Positions 14,172-23,958 of a stretch of 64,000 nucleotides of DNA are shown here, in pieces. The stretch is from Bacillus sp. (in: firmicutes) (GTDB taxonomy: Bacteria > Bacillota > Bacilli > Bacillales > Bacillaceae_J). A program made the position numbers and the translations under genes. The notes beneath the pieces are model-generated. The model ran no database searches. It saw only the letters and a list, made by a program, of their open reading frames with translations, and was not told the origin of the DNA. The stretch is from assembly GCA_012842745.1 (NCBI GenBank), contig DUSF01000037.1, positions 186,001-250,000 on the forward strand, written 5' to 3'. Each line of letters begins with the position of its first letter. Within the stretch, counting starts at the first letter, position 1.

Positions 14172-15650
14172 TCAACTATTCTCACTCTCTACTTTCTCAT
14201 CTTCCCCACCCACAGCAATTTCCGATTTGGAATCGCCAAAATGATTGACAGCTCCACGCGAAACAAAGCTTTCCAACAAAGCCTTTAAATCCATACCAGT
14301 CGTTTCTTTTAAACTTTCTTGTAGTCCTAGCATTGTTTTTGTTACATTATTAGTGATCTTTGCGGCTCCACTAGATTCAGAGCCACCCATATCAATCACC
14401 TTCATTCCCTCTATTTTCGAAAGCGGTTGGGCGACCTCACGAGCGTATTTAGGGAGCATATCAATGAACATTTCCAAGATGGCGGCTTCCCCATATTTTG
14501 CCATTGCTTGAGCCATTAATTCTTTCGCTTCCGCCTCTGCCCGTCCTCGTTCCCGAATTACAGCTGCTTCTGCAAGACCTTTTTGTTTTTCAATAAGTGC
14601 TTTCGCTTCTCCATCGATTTTAGCTTTATTAGCCTCAGCTTCGGCTTTTGCTTTAATGTCGTATGCATCAGAATCGGCAAGTGCTTTGCGCCGTTTTTGT
14701 TCTTCCAGCTCTAATTCGACCAATCTTTGGCGCTCAATAAACTGGATTTTCATTTCTTCTTCCTTCACTTGCTGAGCTAGTCTTGCTTTTTCTAATTCAT
14801 ATGATTGTTCAGACTTTGCCCGTGCTCTTTCCGTTTCTTCCTTTATTTGCGCTTCTTTAATATCTTTTTCTTTCTTTGATTCGGCAATTGCCGATAAACG
14901 CTTATTTTCCTCGTCTTGTGCTTCTTGATCATTTTTCGCTTTATAAATGCGAGTTTCTTTTTCCGCATCTGATTCAGCCATTTCCGCTTTTTTGCGAATT
15001 TCGGCAATCCGCGGGCGGCCCAAGTTTTCTAAATAGCCATTTTCCTCATCAGCATCACGCAAATCATCTAAACCAAACGAAGTAATTTTGAAGCCCATAT
15101 TATCTAGCTCTTTTTGCGCAATGTCCTGCACTTGTTGATTAAACGATTCACGGTCATTATTAATCTCTTCAACCGTAAGTTTTGATAAAATCGCCCGCAG
15201 ATTCGTTCCTAGTACTTTTGAAACTTCTTCTTCAATTTCAGGTTGTTTTTTTCCTAAAAATTGTTCAGCATAATTGGCAATTCCATTTAAGGAGTCAGCA
15301 ATTTTAACTGATGTAATCGCATCGGCAATAACTGGCACTCCTTGCGCCGTATATACCTTTGGAGTTGTCAATTTAATTTGGAAAGAATTTAAATCAACAG
15401 GTGTGCAAGTTTGAAATAAACGCAAGCGCAACCCGCCTCCGCGAATAATTTTCAAACTTCTTCCATTCTCATCTTCAAAAATACGTGGGTCACTTTCTGG
15501 GTTCCCCAAATTTGGTCCAGTAATGATTAAAGCTTGGTTTGAGCTTGCTGTGCGATACCGCTTTTTGAAAATAAAAAAGCCGATGCCGCCACCAATGAGC
15601 AAAATAAAAAGAATAATACCGCCTAAAATTAACCAGATAAAGCTCCACAT
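14172..15650 (-). CDS. floT: Flotillin FloT (YuaG-like)
   Basis: 492 residues: an N-terminal membrane hairpin/helix (residues 5-28), an SPFH/PHB domain (about 30-215) and a long coiled coil rich in Ala, Glu and Lys repeats such as AEAEANKAKIDGEAKAL, ending with a conserved KYAREVAQPLSKIEGMKVIDMG block. This is the scaffold protein of functional membrane microdomains. Unlike B. subtilis, where the NfeD protein YuaF is encoded just upstream, no nfeD gene is adjacent; the upstream region instead leads to the divergent xpaC. A sigma-W-type promoter lies upstream. Convergent with a YisP-like gene. Confidence 0.95.
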   Translation of the reverse strand: MWSFIWLILGGIILFILLIGGGIGFFIFKKRYRTASSNQALIITGPNLGNPESDPRIFEDENGRSLKIIRGGGLRLRLFQTCTPVDLNSFQIKLTTPKVYTAQGVPVIADAITSVKIADSLNGIANYAEQFLGKKQPEIEEEVSKVLGTNLRAILSKLTVEEINNDRESFNQQVQDIAQKELDNMGFKITSFGLDDLRDADEENGYLENLGRPRIAEIRKKAEMAESDAEKETRIYKAKNDQEAQDEENKRLSAIAESKKEKDIKEAQIKEETERARAKSEQSYELEKARLAQQVKEEEMKIQFIERQRLVELELEEQKRRKALADSDAYDIKAKAEAEANKAKIDGEAKALIEKQKGLAEAAVIRERGRAEAEAKELMAQAMAKYGEAAILEMFIDMLPKYAREVAQPLSKIEGMKVIDMGGSESSGAAKITNNVTKTMLGLQESLKETTGMDLKALLESFVSRGAVNHFGDSKSEIAVGGEDEKVESENS

Positions 15651-15709
15651 TTCTTCGAACCACTCCTTCCAAGATAGTGAGCGTATTGATTCCCGCTCCC
15701 ATTAATGAT

Positions 15710-15735
15710 TACGTTCTGTGTTTCAAAAGGTTACA
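15710..15735 (-). promoter_or_regulatory. Sigma-W-like promoter for floT
   Basis: On the minus strand TGTAAC (15735-15730), 16 bases, CGTA (15713-15710). The sigma-W consensus is TGAAAC-N16/17-CGTA, so one -35 base differs. B. subtilis yuaFGI is known to be under sigma W. Confidence 0.55.
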
Positions 15736-15813
15736 ATAAAAATAATATTTAGGATATTTTCCCCAGATTTATAGTAGGTCTGTAGTATATAATAGAAAAA
15801 GCTACTCTAATAA

Positions 15814-15840
15814 TGAAACTTGTCCACATATTTTGTCGTA
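15814..15840 (+). promoter_or_regulatory. Sigma-W-like promoter for xpaC-telA
   Basis: TGAAAC (15814-15819), 17 bases, CGTA (15837-15840), followed by TAAT. This is a full match to the sigma-W core elements and lies 46 bases before the xpaC start. Confidence 0.75.
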
Positions 15841-15885
15841 TAATAGGAGTAAGTGAAACACTCAATATTTATAGGAGAAGATTGT

Positions 15886-16668
15886 ATGAAATCATTTTTT
15901 TCTTTTTTATTACGTAGCTTCCTGTCTTTGGTGGCATTTGCAGTGGTTTGGCCACTATCATTTTTTGGGTTTAATCAGTCCTTTTGGGTATCCTCTTTAC
16001 TAGCAATTATTGGGGGTGGCGTAACGAGTTATATTTTAAAAAGACGTGAACAGCTAAAGCTATTGAAGAGCAATGATTTAACTAAAAAAGAGTTTCAATA
16101 TATTGAGCGTAATTTAAAAGAAGCACAGCATAAAATAAAACGGCTAAACAAGGCGCTTCTTGGCATTCGTTCCTTTCGCGCTGCCAGGCTAATCGGCTCC
16201 CTGCAACGGGTCGTTAAACAAATTTATCAAATTGTAAAAAAAGAACCAAAACGTTTTTACCAAGCAGAACGTTTTTTCTTCTATCACTTAGATTCAGTTG
16301 TTGAATTATCGGAGCGCTATGTTTTTTTATCTCAGCAAAATGTAAAAGATTTAGAGGTACGGTTGTCGCTGTCTGAAACGGAACAGACGCTTGAAAAACT
16401 TGCAAAGTCACTTGATGATGATTTACTGACGATTCTTTCAAATGATATAGAAACATTAAATCTAGAACTTGATGTTGCTAAAAAAACGCATGAACGCAAT
16501 CATAGTCTTTTTCAAGATGACAATTTGCAATCATCTAAGTTTACGCATACTGAAAATAATAACGCCAATCAGAAGCTTTTAACAGAAGAAACACCAGCAA
16601 TTAAAATTAATTTTACAGATCAAATTAAACGTGATAAAAGTGAATTACCCGATGAAAGGAGATTATAA
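15886..16668 (+). CDS. xpaC: XpaC family protein
   Basis: About 260 residues starting [18 protein letters not shown]; the ATG at 15886 has TAGGAGAAG upstream, while the open frame starts at 15853. Two N-terminal membrane helices (about 7-26 and 33-52) are followed by a helical soluble region ([19 protein letters not shown]) and an acidic, variable tail. XpaC was named for hydrolysis of bromochloroindolyl phosphate, but its real function is not established. It is followed by telA with a 1-base overlap, the same pair as B. subtilis xpaC-yaaN, and shares the sigma-W-like promoter at 15814. Confidence 0.88.
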   Translation: MKSFFSFLLRSFLSLVAFAVVWPLSFFGFNQSFWVSSLLAIIGGGVTSYILKRREQLKLLKSNDLTKKEFQYIERNLKEAQHKIKRLNKALLGIRSFRAARLIGSLQRVVKQIYQIVKKEPKRFYQAERFFFYHLDSVVELSERYVFLSQQNVKDLEVRLSLSETEQTLEKLAKSLDDDLLTILSNDIETLNLELDVAKKTHERNHSLFQDDNLQSSKFTHTENNNANQKLLTEETPAIKINFTDQIKRDKSELPDERRL

Positions 16669-17843
16669 TGATGAGCAATGAAATGAAAAATGAAAATTCA
16701 AATGTTGGCAGCGATGGGCTAACTGATTTACTAGCAAACCCATTTGGGGAGATTGACAAGGAGCCTATGCCTGTCGTTTCTTTCGATGAAGAAAAACCGA
16801 AACGTTTAATTGATACATTACCGGTAGAATACCGTGAAAAAGCAGTTCAATTGGCAACACAAATTAATCCAAAAGACCAGCAGGCCATCGTTCAATTTGG
16901 AACTGCCGCACAAACGAAGCTTGCCAATTTCTCTCATTCAATGCTTGAGCATGTCCAAAATAAAGAAACTGGGCCAATTGGTGATGTACTGAAAGAGCTT
17001 ATGCAAAAACTGGAACAAGTTAATCCAGAAGAATTAAGCGGCGATAAGAAAAACTTTTTCCAGCGCATGTTCAATAAAGTTTCAAGCTCTGTCAATGAAA
17101 TTTTATCGAAATACCAAAAAATCGGTTCCCAAATCGATAAAATCGGCGTCAAACTCGATCATCAAAAAAATACACTATTAACTGACAACCGTATGCTTGA
17201 GGAACTGTTTCAAAAAAACAAAGAATACTTTGAGGGCTTAAATATTTATATTGCAGCTGGTGAAATAAAATTGGACGAACTCCATGCAAAAGATATTCCT
17301 GCCCTCAAACAAAAAGCGGAACAATCGGATGACCAAATGGTCTATCAAGAATTAAATGACCTAGCCCAATTTGCGGACAGGCTTGAAAAACGTCTTCATG
17401 ATTTGAAGTTAAGTCGGCAAATCACGATTCAAAGCGCCCCACAAATTCGCATGATTCAAAATATGAATCAAGCATTAGTGGAAAAAATTCAGTCATCCAT
17501 TTTAACGGCGATTCCGCTTTGGAAAAATCAAATCACAATTGCCTTAACATTGTATCGACAAAAGCGTGCAGTTGAAGCACAAAAGCAAGTAAGCAAAACA
17601 ACAAATGAGCTTCTCTTAAAAAATGCAGAAATGTTAAAAACAAACAGCATTGAAACAGCGATTGAAAATGAACGAGGTATCGTCGATATTGAAACATTGA
17701 AAAAAACACAGGAAAATTTAATTACAACATTACAAGAAACGATCCGCATTCAGCATGAAGGCCGGATAAAGCGTCAGCAAGCCGAGCAAGAATTAATCAA
17801 AATGGAAGACGAAATGAAGCAAACGCTGCTAAGTTTAAAATAG
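16668..17843 (+). CDS. telA: TelA/YaaN family toxic-anion resistance protein
   Basis: 391 residues, entirely soluble and helix-rich. The region from [20 protein letters not shown] through [18 protein letters not shown] and the C-terminal [37 protein letters not shown] and EIVDIETL-like block are typical of TelA proteins linked to tellurite and other toxic-anion or envelope stress. It overlaps the end of xpaC by one base (ribosome binding site GAAAGGAG inside xpaC), forming a two-gene operon under the sigma-W-like promoter. Two Met codons start the frame; either may be used. Confidence 0.9.
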   Translation: MMSNEMKNENSNVGSDGLTDLLANPFGEIDKEPMPVVSFDEEKPKRLIDTLPVEYREKAVQLATQINPKDQQAIVQFGTAAQTKLANFSHSMLEHVQNKETGPIGDVLKELMQKLEQVNPEELSGDKKNFFQRMFNKVSSSVNEILSKYQKIGSQIDKIGVKLDHQKNTLLTDNRMLEELFQKNKEYFEGLNIYIAAGEIKLDELHAKDIPALKQKAEQSDDQMVYQELNDLAQFADRLEKRLHDLKLSRQITIQSAPQIRMIQNMNQALVEKIQSSILTAIPLWKNQITIALTLYRQKRAVEAQKQVSKTTNELLLKNAEMLKTNSIETAIENERGIVDIETLKKTQENLITTLQETIRIQHEGRIKRQQAEQELIKMEDEMKQTLLSLK

Positions 17844-17847
17844 GCAA

Positions 17848-17886
17848 TAACGCTTAGAGTGAAATTCCCCCTCTCTCTAAGCGTTT
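17848..17886. terminator. Bidirectional terminator between telA and a LysR gene
   Basis: AACGCTTAGAG pairs with CTCTAAGCGTT; T-rich flanks lie on both sides. It also covers the last codons of the convergent LysR gene. Confidence 0.7.
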
Positions 17887-18747
17887 CTGTTTAATAAACG
17901 TTGAAAACAATTTTACCTCCTCAGTATCAATTTTCGTAACAAGATATGTTAAAGATTTAGATGGACAAACCTTTTCTTCTAGCACTTCAATCATTTTTTT
18001 CTCCATAATCTCTTCTTTTACCATCGTTATTGGTAAATATGAAACACCAAAGCCTTCTTCAATAAATCGCTTTGTCACTTCGATTTGGTTGACCTTCATC
18101 GTTTGCACATTGGGATAATGTTTTTTCACCTCAACTATGAGCGTGTCCCAATATTCAGGATGGTTATCAGTAATGAGCCTATATTTTTGCAGCATATTTT
18201 TTTCACAATAAAAATTATTTTCTCTCCTTCCTTCATTTGGTGCAACTAAAATAACATTTTCTTCGTGAATCATTATGCAGTTTAGATTCGGCTGAACTGG
18301 CTTCATTCTCGTTAATCCTAAGTCGGCTCGTCCTGCATTGATTTCTTCACCAATTTCAAATGATTTTACGATATTAATCATAACCTCAATTGATGGATGC
18401 TGACTGATGAAATCCCGCAGTAAAGAAGGTAAAATCGAAGCCGCTATTTGAGGTGCAACGGCAATTGTCAGTTTTTTGTCATAGCCTTGTTTCCATGCTT
18501 GAAAATCCTTCATTCCCTCATCATAAGCGGAAACTATGGTTTGGGCATGTTTTAAAAATCGATACCCTGCAGGAGTTAAATGAACCTTTTTTCCATTTCT
18601 CTGAAATAATTGAATTTGCAAAAATTCTTCAAGTCTTTGGACATGCTTTGTAACTGCTGGCTGGGTTAAAAAAAGCTCCTCAGATGTTTTTCTAAAATTC
18701 TCTGTTTGCGCCGCAATCATAAACGTTTTGAGCCACTTCATTTCCAT
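17854..18747 (-). CDS. LysR-type transcriptional regulator
   Basis: 297 residues. The N-terminal winged helix reads FMIAAQTENFRKTSEELFLT and QPAVTKHVQRLEEFL, the LysR HTH, followed by a periplasmic-binding-protein-like effector domain (about 90-290) ending near QKRLERGGISL. It is divergent from a SAM methyltransferase gene 124 bases away; a LysR protein normally controls its divergent neighbour, so that gene is the likely target. Effector unknown. Start supported by GGGGAGAAG upstream. Confidence 0.9.
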   Translation of the reverse strand: MEMKWLKTFMIAAQTENFRKTSEELFLTQPAVTKHVQRLEEFLQIQLFQRNGKKVHLTPAGYRFLKHAQTIVSAYDEGMKDFQAWKQGYDKKLTIAVAPQIAASILPSLLRDFISQHPSIEVMINIVKSFEIGEEINAGRADLGLTRMKPVQPNLNCIMIHEENVILVAPNEGRRENNFYCEKNMLQKYRLITDNHPEYWDTLIVEVKKHYPNVQTMKVNQIEVTKRFIEEGFGVSYLPITMVKEEIMEKKMIEVLEEKVCPSKSLTYLVTKIDTEEVKLFSTFIKQKRLERGGISL

Positions 18748-18870
18748 AGTGAATACTTCTCCCCTTATAACAACTCGTTATTAATATTCTTTATTTTTAT
18801 TAATTCCCATTATATATCTTCTACATTATAATTCAATTAACAAATAACCAATGGTAAATGAGGAGGATGT

Positions 18871-19650
18871 ATGATGGGAACTATTCAAAATGTAAAAGAC
18901 CAATGGAATGCAAATCTTTATGATTGTAACCATTCGTTTGTTTCAAATTACGGGGCGGATGTTGTTGAACTATTAGCGCCGAAAAAGGATGAGAAAATTC
19001 TTGATTTAGGCTGTGGTACTGGAGATTTGGCGAAAAAACTATATGACATGGGAATTCAAGTAATGGGTGTTGACAACTCAGCCAACATGGTTAATCAAGC
19101 AAAAGGCAAATACCCAGAAATTAAATTTCATATTCATGATGTCCTTGATTTACCATACAAAGATGAATTTGACGCCGTTTTTTCAAATGCCGTATTACAC
19201 TGGATTAAAGAGCCGAAAGAGGCACTAAAAAATATATACAAGAGCTTAAGAAAAGGCGGAAGATTTGTTGCGGAGCTTGGTGGTAAAGGAAATGTGCAAA
19301 TGATAACGGATGAAGTAAGAAAGCAATTTCAAAAGATAGGATTGGCTTTTGATGAAGAAAAGTTTCCTTGGTACTTTCCCAGTATCGGCGAATACACATC
19401 ACTTATGGAAGAAGTTGGATTTCAAGTCCTTTTCGCCTATCACTTTGATCGACCAACTGAATTGGAGGGAGATGATGGTCTAAAGAATTGGCTAGAAATG
19501 TTCGGTGCTCTGATGTTTAGCGGATTAGAGGAAGAAACTAAACTTTCAATTATTAAAAATGCTGAATTCAACTTAAAAGATATCATGTTTGAAAACGGAA
19601 ACTGGATTGCCGATTACAAGAGACTTCGCATTGTTGGTATCAAAAAATAA
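18871..19650 (+). CDS. Class I SAM-dependent methyltransferase
   Basis: 259 residues. Motif I is ILDLGCGTGDLAKKL (near residue 42), followed by acidic motif GVDNSANMV, DVLDLPY and FSNAVLHWIKEP; the pattern is close to trans-aconitate methyltransferase/YxbB-like small-molecule methyltransferases. The substrate is not readable. GGAGG lies 4 bases before the first ATG and 7 before the second (18874), so the second Met may be the true start. The divergent LysR regulator suggests inducible expression. Confidence 0.85.
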   Translation: MMGTIQNVKDQWNANLYDCNHSFVSNYGADVVELLAPKKDEKILDLGCGTGDLAKKLYDMGIQVMGVDNSANMVNQAKGKYPEIKFHIHDVLDLPYKDEFDAVFSNAVLHWIKEPKEALKNIYKSLRKGGRFVAELGGKGNVQMITDEVRKQFQKIGLAFDEEKFPWYFPSIGEYTSLMEEVGFQVLFAYHFDRPTELEGDDGLKNWLEMFGALMFSGLEEETKLSIIKNAEFNLKDIMFENGNWIADYKRLRIVGIKK

Positions 19651-19874
19651 TCCAAATTAATTATAAATTTAGCTTAAAATTACGTTTATTCATAATATTG
19701 AGCGTTTTATTTATTTTAAAAGTCAAATATTGTCGCTTTTTGAAAAAATTCCATGAAAATTGCAAACAAATCTCTCATGAATGTTTTAATATGGACTTAA
19801 TTAGTTGGAAGGTATCCGTTATAATGATATTCAGGAAATATTTTCATATTATTACTTTTTAGGAGAGACGTAGA

Positions 19875-21608
19875 ATGCTAGAAAAACTAAAACCTACAAT
19901 AAAGATTGATCAGCTTCTTAAATATGGAACGGATATTGAAATGAAGGGGCGGTTTAAAGAAACATTAGAATATAACCATTTTACAATCGAAGACCAAAAT
20001 AGATTAAAAGACATCGTTTTGTTGCTAGAGTCAAATACGAACGAAATAGTAGAAATTTTTGAAACATCACTCCAAAAACTTAAAGATGAAAGCACAACTA
20101 CGATTTCGAAAGAATCAATTAGCCGCTATATACAGACATTTTTCTATGAAGAAAGAAATTTAGATTATGTTGATAAAATTATTACTTTTTTTGAAGAATT
20201 GCATGCGAAGCATTACAATATTGGGAAACTAGCCATCGTTTTTAATCAGTTGAATTTTTATTTAACTACCCATCTTTTATCAAAAAAAGGCCTACATCCT
20301 CATAAGTGTATACATTTAATGGAATCGCTACAACGCTCCATTAATATTGAACAAGAAATCCTTATTGAAGTATTTTCTGAAAAGTTAGTTGAACAAGTAT
20401 CCGAGGGCATCGCCCACTTAATGGATAAAAATGCAGAAATCATGTACATCAAAGATCTCATTCAAAGCTTGGAAGAACAAAATCGTGAAATTCAAAATGT
20501 GACAGCAGCAACTGAAGAAATTACAGCATCTGTTACAGAGGTAGCAAAATCTGCAACAAATGTATCTGAAAAAACGGCCCAAGCTGTTGAGAAAGCCGAA
20601 AATGGAAAAAATGAAATTAGCGATGCCCTAGATGAAATTATTCATACACGGGATACATTTGATGAAATTGTCAAAAACTTCTCGAACCTAATCAAGTATG
20701 TTTCAACAATCGAAGACATGGTTGGCTTAATTAACGGAATTGCTGATCAAACAAATTTACTTGCCCTTAATGCTTCCATTGAAGCAGCACGTGCTGGGGA
20801 GCATGGCAAAGGCTTTGCAGTCGTGGCTAGTGAGGTGCGCAAACTAGCAGAAAATACACTTTCTTCCCTCAAGCAAGTTCAAGAAAACGTGCAAAATTTA
20901 CGATCATTTTCAACTGAGGTTTCCGATTCTATTAATTCGACCTCTGTTGTTATTGAAAAAGCTACAACTGAAGCACAAGAAGCGTTGCCATTGTTAACAG
21001 AAATTGTTAATGTTGTCGAAGAAATCAACCAAGATACAATGAATATTGCATCAGTATGTGAAGAACAGGCAGCAGCTACCGATGAAATCGCAAATCGAAT
21101 GGCTTCTATCTCAAACTTATCAGATGTTGTTCGCGATCTCGGAAGAAACACCGGGGCGGCCGTCTATTCTTTAAGTCAATCGATTGACTCATTCAGACAA
21201 GAAGTCATTAGCTATAATAATATTAAATTATCAACAAAAGCATTATTAAGCTTATCGAAAACAGACCATATTTTATGGAAATGGCGCATCTACAATATGT
21301 TCTTAGGATTAGAAACAATTGATCCTAATGATGTTACAGCTCACCACAATTGTCGCTTAGGAAAATGGTATTTCAATGAAAATACAAAAGAACGATGCGA
21401 TCAGTATGCAAGCTACCGATTGTTAGATGAACCACACGAACGTGTCCATGGCTGTGCAAAAAGAGCCGCCGAAGCTTATTTAAGAAATGATATCGAAACG
21501 GCTGAAAAGCATTTAGCAAGTCTTGAAGATGCCTCGAAAGATGTACTGAAACATATTAACCAGCTTTTAAACGATTTAGAACAAGAAAAGCAACAAAAAT
21601 TAAAATAA
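19875..21608 (+). CDS. Soluble globin-sensor chemoreceptor with a C-terminal zinc-binding (CZB) domain
   Basis: 577 residues without membrane helices. Residues 1-180 resemble the protoglobin sensor of HemAT; the stretch [16 protein letters not shown] has the His-x-x-Ile-Gly arrangement of the haem-ligating helix. Residues about 200-440 form the methyl-accepting signalling coiled coil, with the hairpin tip [18 protein letters not shown] near residue 290. Residues about 460-560 match the CZB domain: [22 protein letters not shown] and [11 protein letters not shown] supply the His/Cys/His/His zinc ligands. HemAT of B. subtilis is about 430 residues and ends after the signalling domain, so this protein may sense oxygen and zinc or oxidants together. 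A plain terminator follows. Confidence 0.88.
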   Translation: MLEKLKPTIKIDQLLKYGTDIEMKGRFKETLEYNHFTIEDQNRLKDIVLLLESNTNEIVEIFETSLQKLKDESTTTISKESISRYIQTFFYEERNLDYVDKIITFFEELHAKHYNIGKLAIVFNQLNFYLTTHLLSKKGLHPHKCIHLMESLQRSINIEQEILIEVFSEKLVEQVSEGIAHLMDKNAEIMYIKDLIQSLEEQNREIQNVTAATEEITASVTEVAKSATNVSEKTAQAVEKAENGKNEISDALDEIIHTRDTFDEIVKNFSNLIKYVSTIEDMVGLINGIADQTNLLALNASIEAARAGEHGKGFAVVASEVRKLAENTLSSLKQVQENVQNLRSFSTEVSDSINSTSVVIEKATTEAQEALPLLTEIVNVVEEINQDTMNIASVCEEQAAATDEIANRMASISNLSDVVRDLGRNTGAAVYSLSQSIDSFRQEVISYNNIKLSTKALLSLSKTDHILWKWRIYNMFLGLETIDPNDVTAHHNCRLGKWYFNENTKERCDQYASYRLLDEPHERVHGCAKRAAEAYLRNDIETAEKHLASLEDASKDVLKHINQLLNDLEQEKQQKLK

Positions 21609-21617
21609 GGGACGACT

Positions 21618-21652
21618 TTAAGGGGGACCCTATGTAAGGTCTCCCTTTTTTA
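21618..21652 (+). terminator. Intrinsic terminator of the chemoreceptor gene
   Basis: GGGGACC pairs with GGTCTCCC around CTATGTAA, then TTTTTTAT. Confidence 0.8.
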
Positions 21653-21871
21653 TATATTCAAATAAAAATGACTGTCCCGCCCGATAAAATCTTGGGTCAT
21701 ATAAACCCAGATATTTTTCATCATCACACCTGATTGTGTGTTTAGCGTAATATACCAAAAAATCGCATATTGCACTAATGATGAGCCAAAAAGAGAGATT
21801 GTTTGGCTGCTTAAAAAGATAGTAATATTCCTTTTCCAATGATTCATAGCTTGTTTATTTGTCCGTTCCAT
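21650..21871 (-). pseudogene. N-terminal remnant of an MFS transporter
   Basis: A 73-codon frame whose first 50 residues (NHWKRNITIFLSSQTISLFG, then SSLVQYAIFWYITLNTQSG) are the first membrane helices of a macrolide-efflux-type MFS permease. After VMM the sequence turns into unrelated residues and stops, so more than 80 percent of the gene is missing. It overlaps the end of the RlmA-like methyltransferase by 17 bases, the usual coupling of an operon, so the pair was probably a 23S rRNA methyltransferase plus drug-efflux operon. Confidence 0.7.
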
Positions 21872-22748
21872 TATTTACCCCGACCAAAATATCTAAATCT
21901 ACTGTAATATCGGCAGATTCCATATTAATAAATTGATTAATATGCTCTGTATCCGAAGACCAGGCAAGTGGCGTCATTTTCACTAGATTACCCAGTTCCT
22001 CTTTATTCAATTTTTTTGTATAACACAAATTGAAATGTTCTATTAAGTTAAAATGCTGTTTAAAAAGTTCAACTGTTTTATCATTTTTATATACCTTTTT
22101 TTCCTCATTATCAAAAAGAGCTTCGCGCAGCTGTATGAGATAATTGGAACGTGGAACAACCTTAACTACTAGCCCATCCTTAACTATTATTCGCTTGAAT
22201 TCCTTGTAATTGGAAGGAGATAAGATGTTAAGAATGACATGACAGGATTGATCAGCTAACGGAGATTTTGCTAAATCCCCAACAAGCCAAATCGGGTTTT
22301 CGTATCTTTTCGCAGCCTGGATAATCCCTTCCTTTGCAATATCAAGTCCGATACCTATCAGTGTATTATCTTCACTCCCATCCAAAATCTTTTGTAAATG
22401 TGATCCTTCCCCACAGCCAAGATCAACAATAACAAAGGGGGTATTTGAAACATTTGAAACGTCTAAATGGCTCTTTATTAATTTAGAAATTGTGTCATGC
22501 ATCATTGAATATAACTGACTCTCGATTATAATGTTGTGCCTTGCTTCAAACAGTTCTTTGCTATACTGGCTATTTGGCTGATGGGGCACGAGATTAACAT
22601 AGCCCTGTTTAGCAAAATCAAATGTGTGATTATTCATACAAACTAGACTTTTCAAATCGACCACTCTCATCTTACTATCACAAAGCGGGCATTTAAATGC
22701 CAAAACCAATTCACTTACGCGATTTGCACTATTTATTTTTTTCGACAT
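21855..22748 (-). CDS. RlmA-like 23S rRNA (guanine-N1)-methyltransferase
   Basis: 297 residues. The N-terminal zinc site reads FKCPLCDSKMRVVD and CMNNHTFDFAKQGYVNLV, a signature of RlmA I/II. The SAM motif is VIVDLGCGEGSHLQKIL near residue 110, followed by GIGLDIAKEGI. RlmA proteins methylate G745 or G748 in 23S rRNA; the G748 branch (TlrB) lowers sensitivity to some macrolides. The branch cannot be told by eye. The adjacent MFS remnant favours a drug-related origin. A terminator-like hairpin lies upstream, so it has its own promoter. Confidence 0.87.
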   Translation of the reverse strand: MSKKINSANRVSELVLAFKCPLCDSKMRVVDLKSLVCMNNHTFDFAKQGYVNLVPHQPNSQYSKELFEARHNIIIESQLYSMMHDTISKLIKSHLDVSNVSNTPFVIVDLGCGEGSHLQKILDGSEDNTLIGIGLDIAKEGIIQAAKRYENPIWLVGDLAKSPLADQSCHVILNILSPSNYKEFKRIIVKDGLVVKVVPRSNYLIQLREALFDNEEKKVYKNDKTVELFKQHFNLIEHFNLCYTKKLNKEELGNLVKMTPLAWSSDTEHINQFINMESADITVDLDILVGVNNGTDK

Positions 22749-22772
22749 TTTTTGTACGTCCTTTCAAGATAA

Positions 22773-22804
22773 AAAAACACAGACATTTGCCTGTGGTTTT
22801 ATAC
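22773..22804 (-). terminator. Intrinsic terminator after the YeiH-family gene
   Basis: AAAACCACAG pairs with CTGTGTTTT across a seven-base loop on the minus strand, followed by TTTT. Confidence 0.65.
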
Positions 22805-22843
22805 TTAATAGCTAATCCTATTATATTATGAATAAACAAAATA

Positions 22844-23812
22844 TCACAGTAAAACAAATGTTAGTACCGATAGCACCAAGGATGTTAGTAGCATCGCCAC
22901 AAAGGGCCGCAATGCTTTTGTTTTAACATCTTCGAGGCTGACATTTAAGCCAAGGCCAACCATTGCCATTGTTAAACTAAATGTTGTCAACGTTGCAATT
23001 GCGTTTTTTACCGTATCTGTAACAGGTATAATCGGACCAAGCACATAGCTGCCAAAGAAGCTCATTGCAATAAATCCAAACAGGAACCACGGGATATTAA
23101 TTTTCTCGTCTGTCCTTGTATTATTTTTACGTTTCATCCAATAAATCAAAATAAAACAAAGCGGAATTAATAAAAATACCCGTCCAAGTTTTGCAAGCAA
23201 TCCAATTGCTAATGCATCTTGCCCACCAGCCGCAGCGGCAAGTGCGACATGGGCCAACTCATGCAAGCTGATGCCTGACCAGATGCCGTATTTTTTTGCC
23301 GTTACATCTAATACTGGCAAGAGCAGCGTGTAGCATATTGCAAAAATTGTCCCTACTAACGCAATTATCCCGACACTCGTTGCTGTATCTTCATCCTTAG
23401 CCTTAATAATTGGAGCAACAGCCGCAATCGCTGCCGCTCCACACACACCTGTGCCAACTCCTAAAAGAAGAGATATTGAGAAATCTGCTTTCAGCCATTT
23501 TGCCAATAATAATGTAATGGCGATTGCAAAAATAATCGTTCCCGCATCCCAAAGAAAGAGTCCTAACCCTTCATGAAAAATAATATTAATATTTAGTTTT
23601 AAACCATAAAGGATAATTGCAAACCGCAATAATTTTTTTGAAGAAAATTGAATTCCAGCTGTTAAATTTGCAGGGTAGCCCCAAAATTGCCGATAGATTA
23701 CCGCTAATATAATCGCACAAGCCATTGGTCCAAGGAGATGAAAACCAGGTACTAGAGCTAAAACATATCCTAAACAAGCAATCATAAAAGTAAATGCTAT
23801 TCCCTTCCCCAT
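22844..23812 (-). CDS. YeiH/UPF0324 family putative sulfate exporter
   Basis: 322 residues with about ten membrane helices. LLGVGTGVCGAAAIAAVAP is the family signature, with SGISLHELAHVALAAAAGG and MVGLGLNVSLEDVKTKALRP further on. The family is described as a putative sulfate or sulfonate-related exporter, not firmly proven. It is divergent from a CysL-like LysR gene (147 bases apart), the same arrangement that E. coli yeiH-yeiE and many Firmicutes show, so the regulator very probably controls it. Confidence 0.9.
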   Translation of the reverse strand: MGKGIAFTFMIACLGYVLALVPGFHLLGPMACAIILAVIYRQFWGYPANLTAGIQFSSKKLLRFAIILYGLKLNINIIFHEGLGLFLWDAGTIIFAIAITLLLAKWLKADFSISLLLGVGTGVCGAAAIAAVAPIIKAKDEDTATSVGIIALVGTIFAICYTLLLPVLDVTAKKYGIWSGISLHELAHVALAAAAGGQDALAIGLLAKLGRVFLLIPLCFILIYWMKRKNNTRTDEKINIPWFLFGFIAMSFFGSYVLGPIIPVTDTVKNAIATLTTFSLTMAMVGLGLNVSLEDVKTKALRPFVAMLLTSLVLSVLTFVLL

Positions 23813-23958
23813 TATAAAACCACTACCTTTAATAATTTTTTCGAAGCTGCTCTTTATAATTTCATCATATTACAGCTCTTAACATAAGGGAAATAAATCA
23901 TTATAATACCAATAATAAGTATTTGCTTATAATTAGTTTTTAGGAGAAGAGGTATAGG

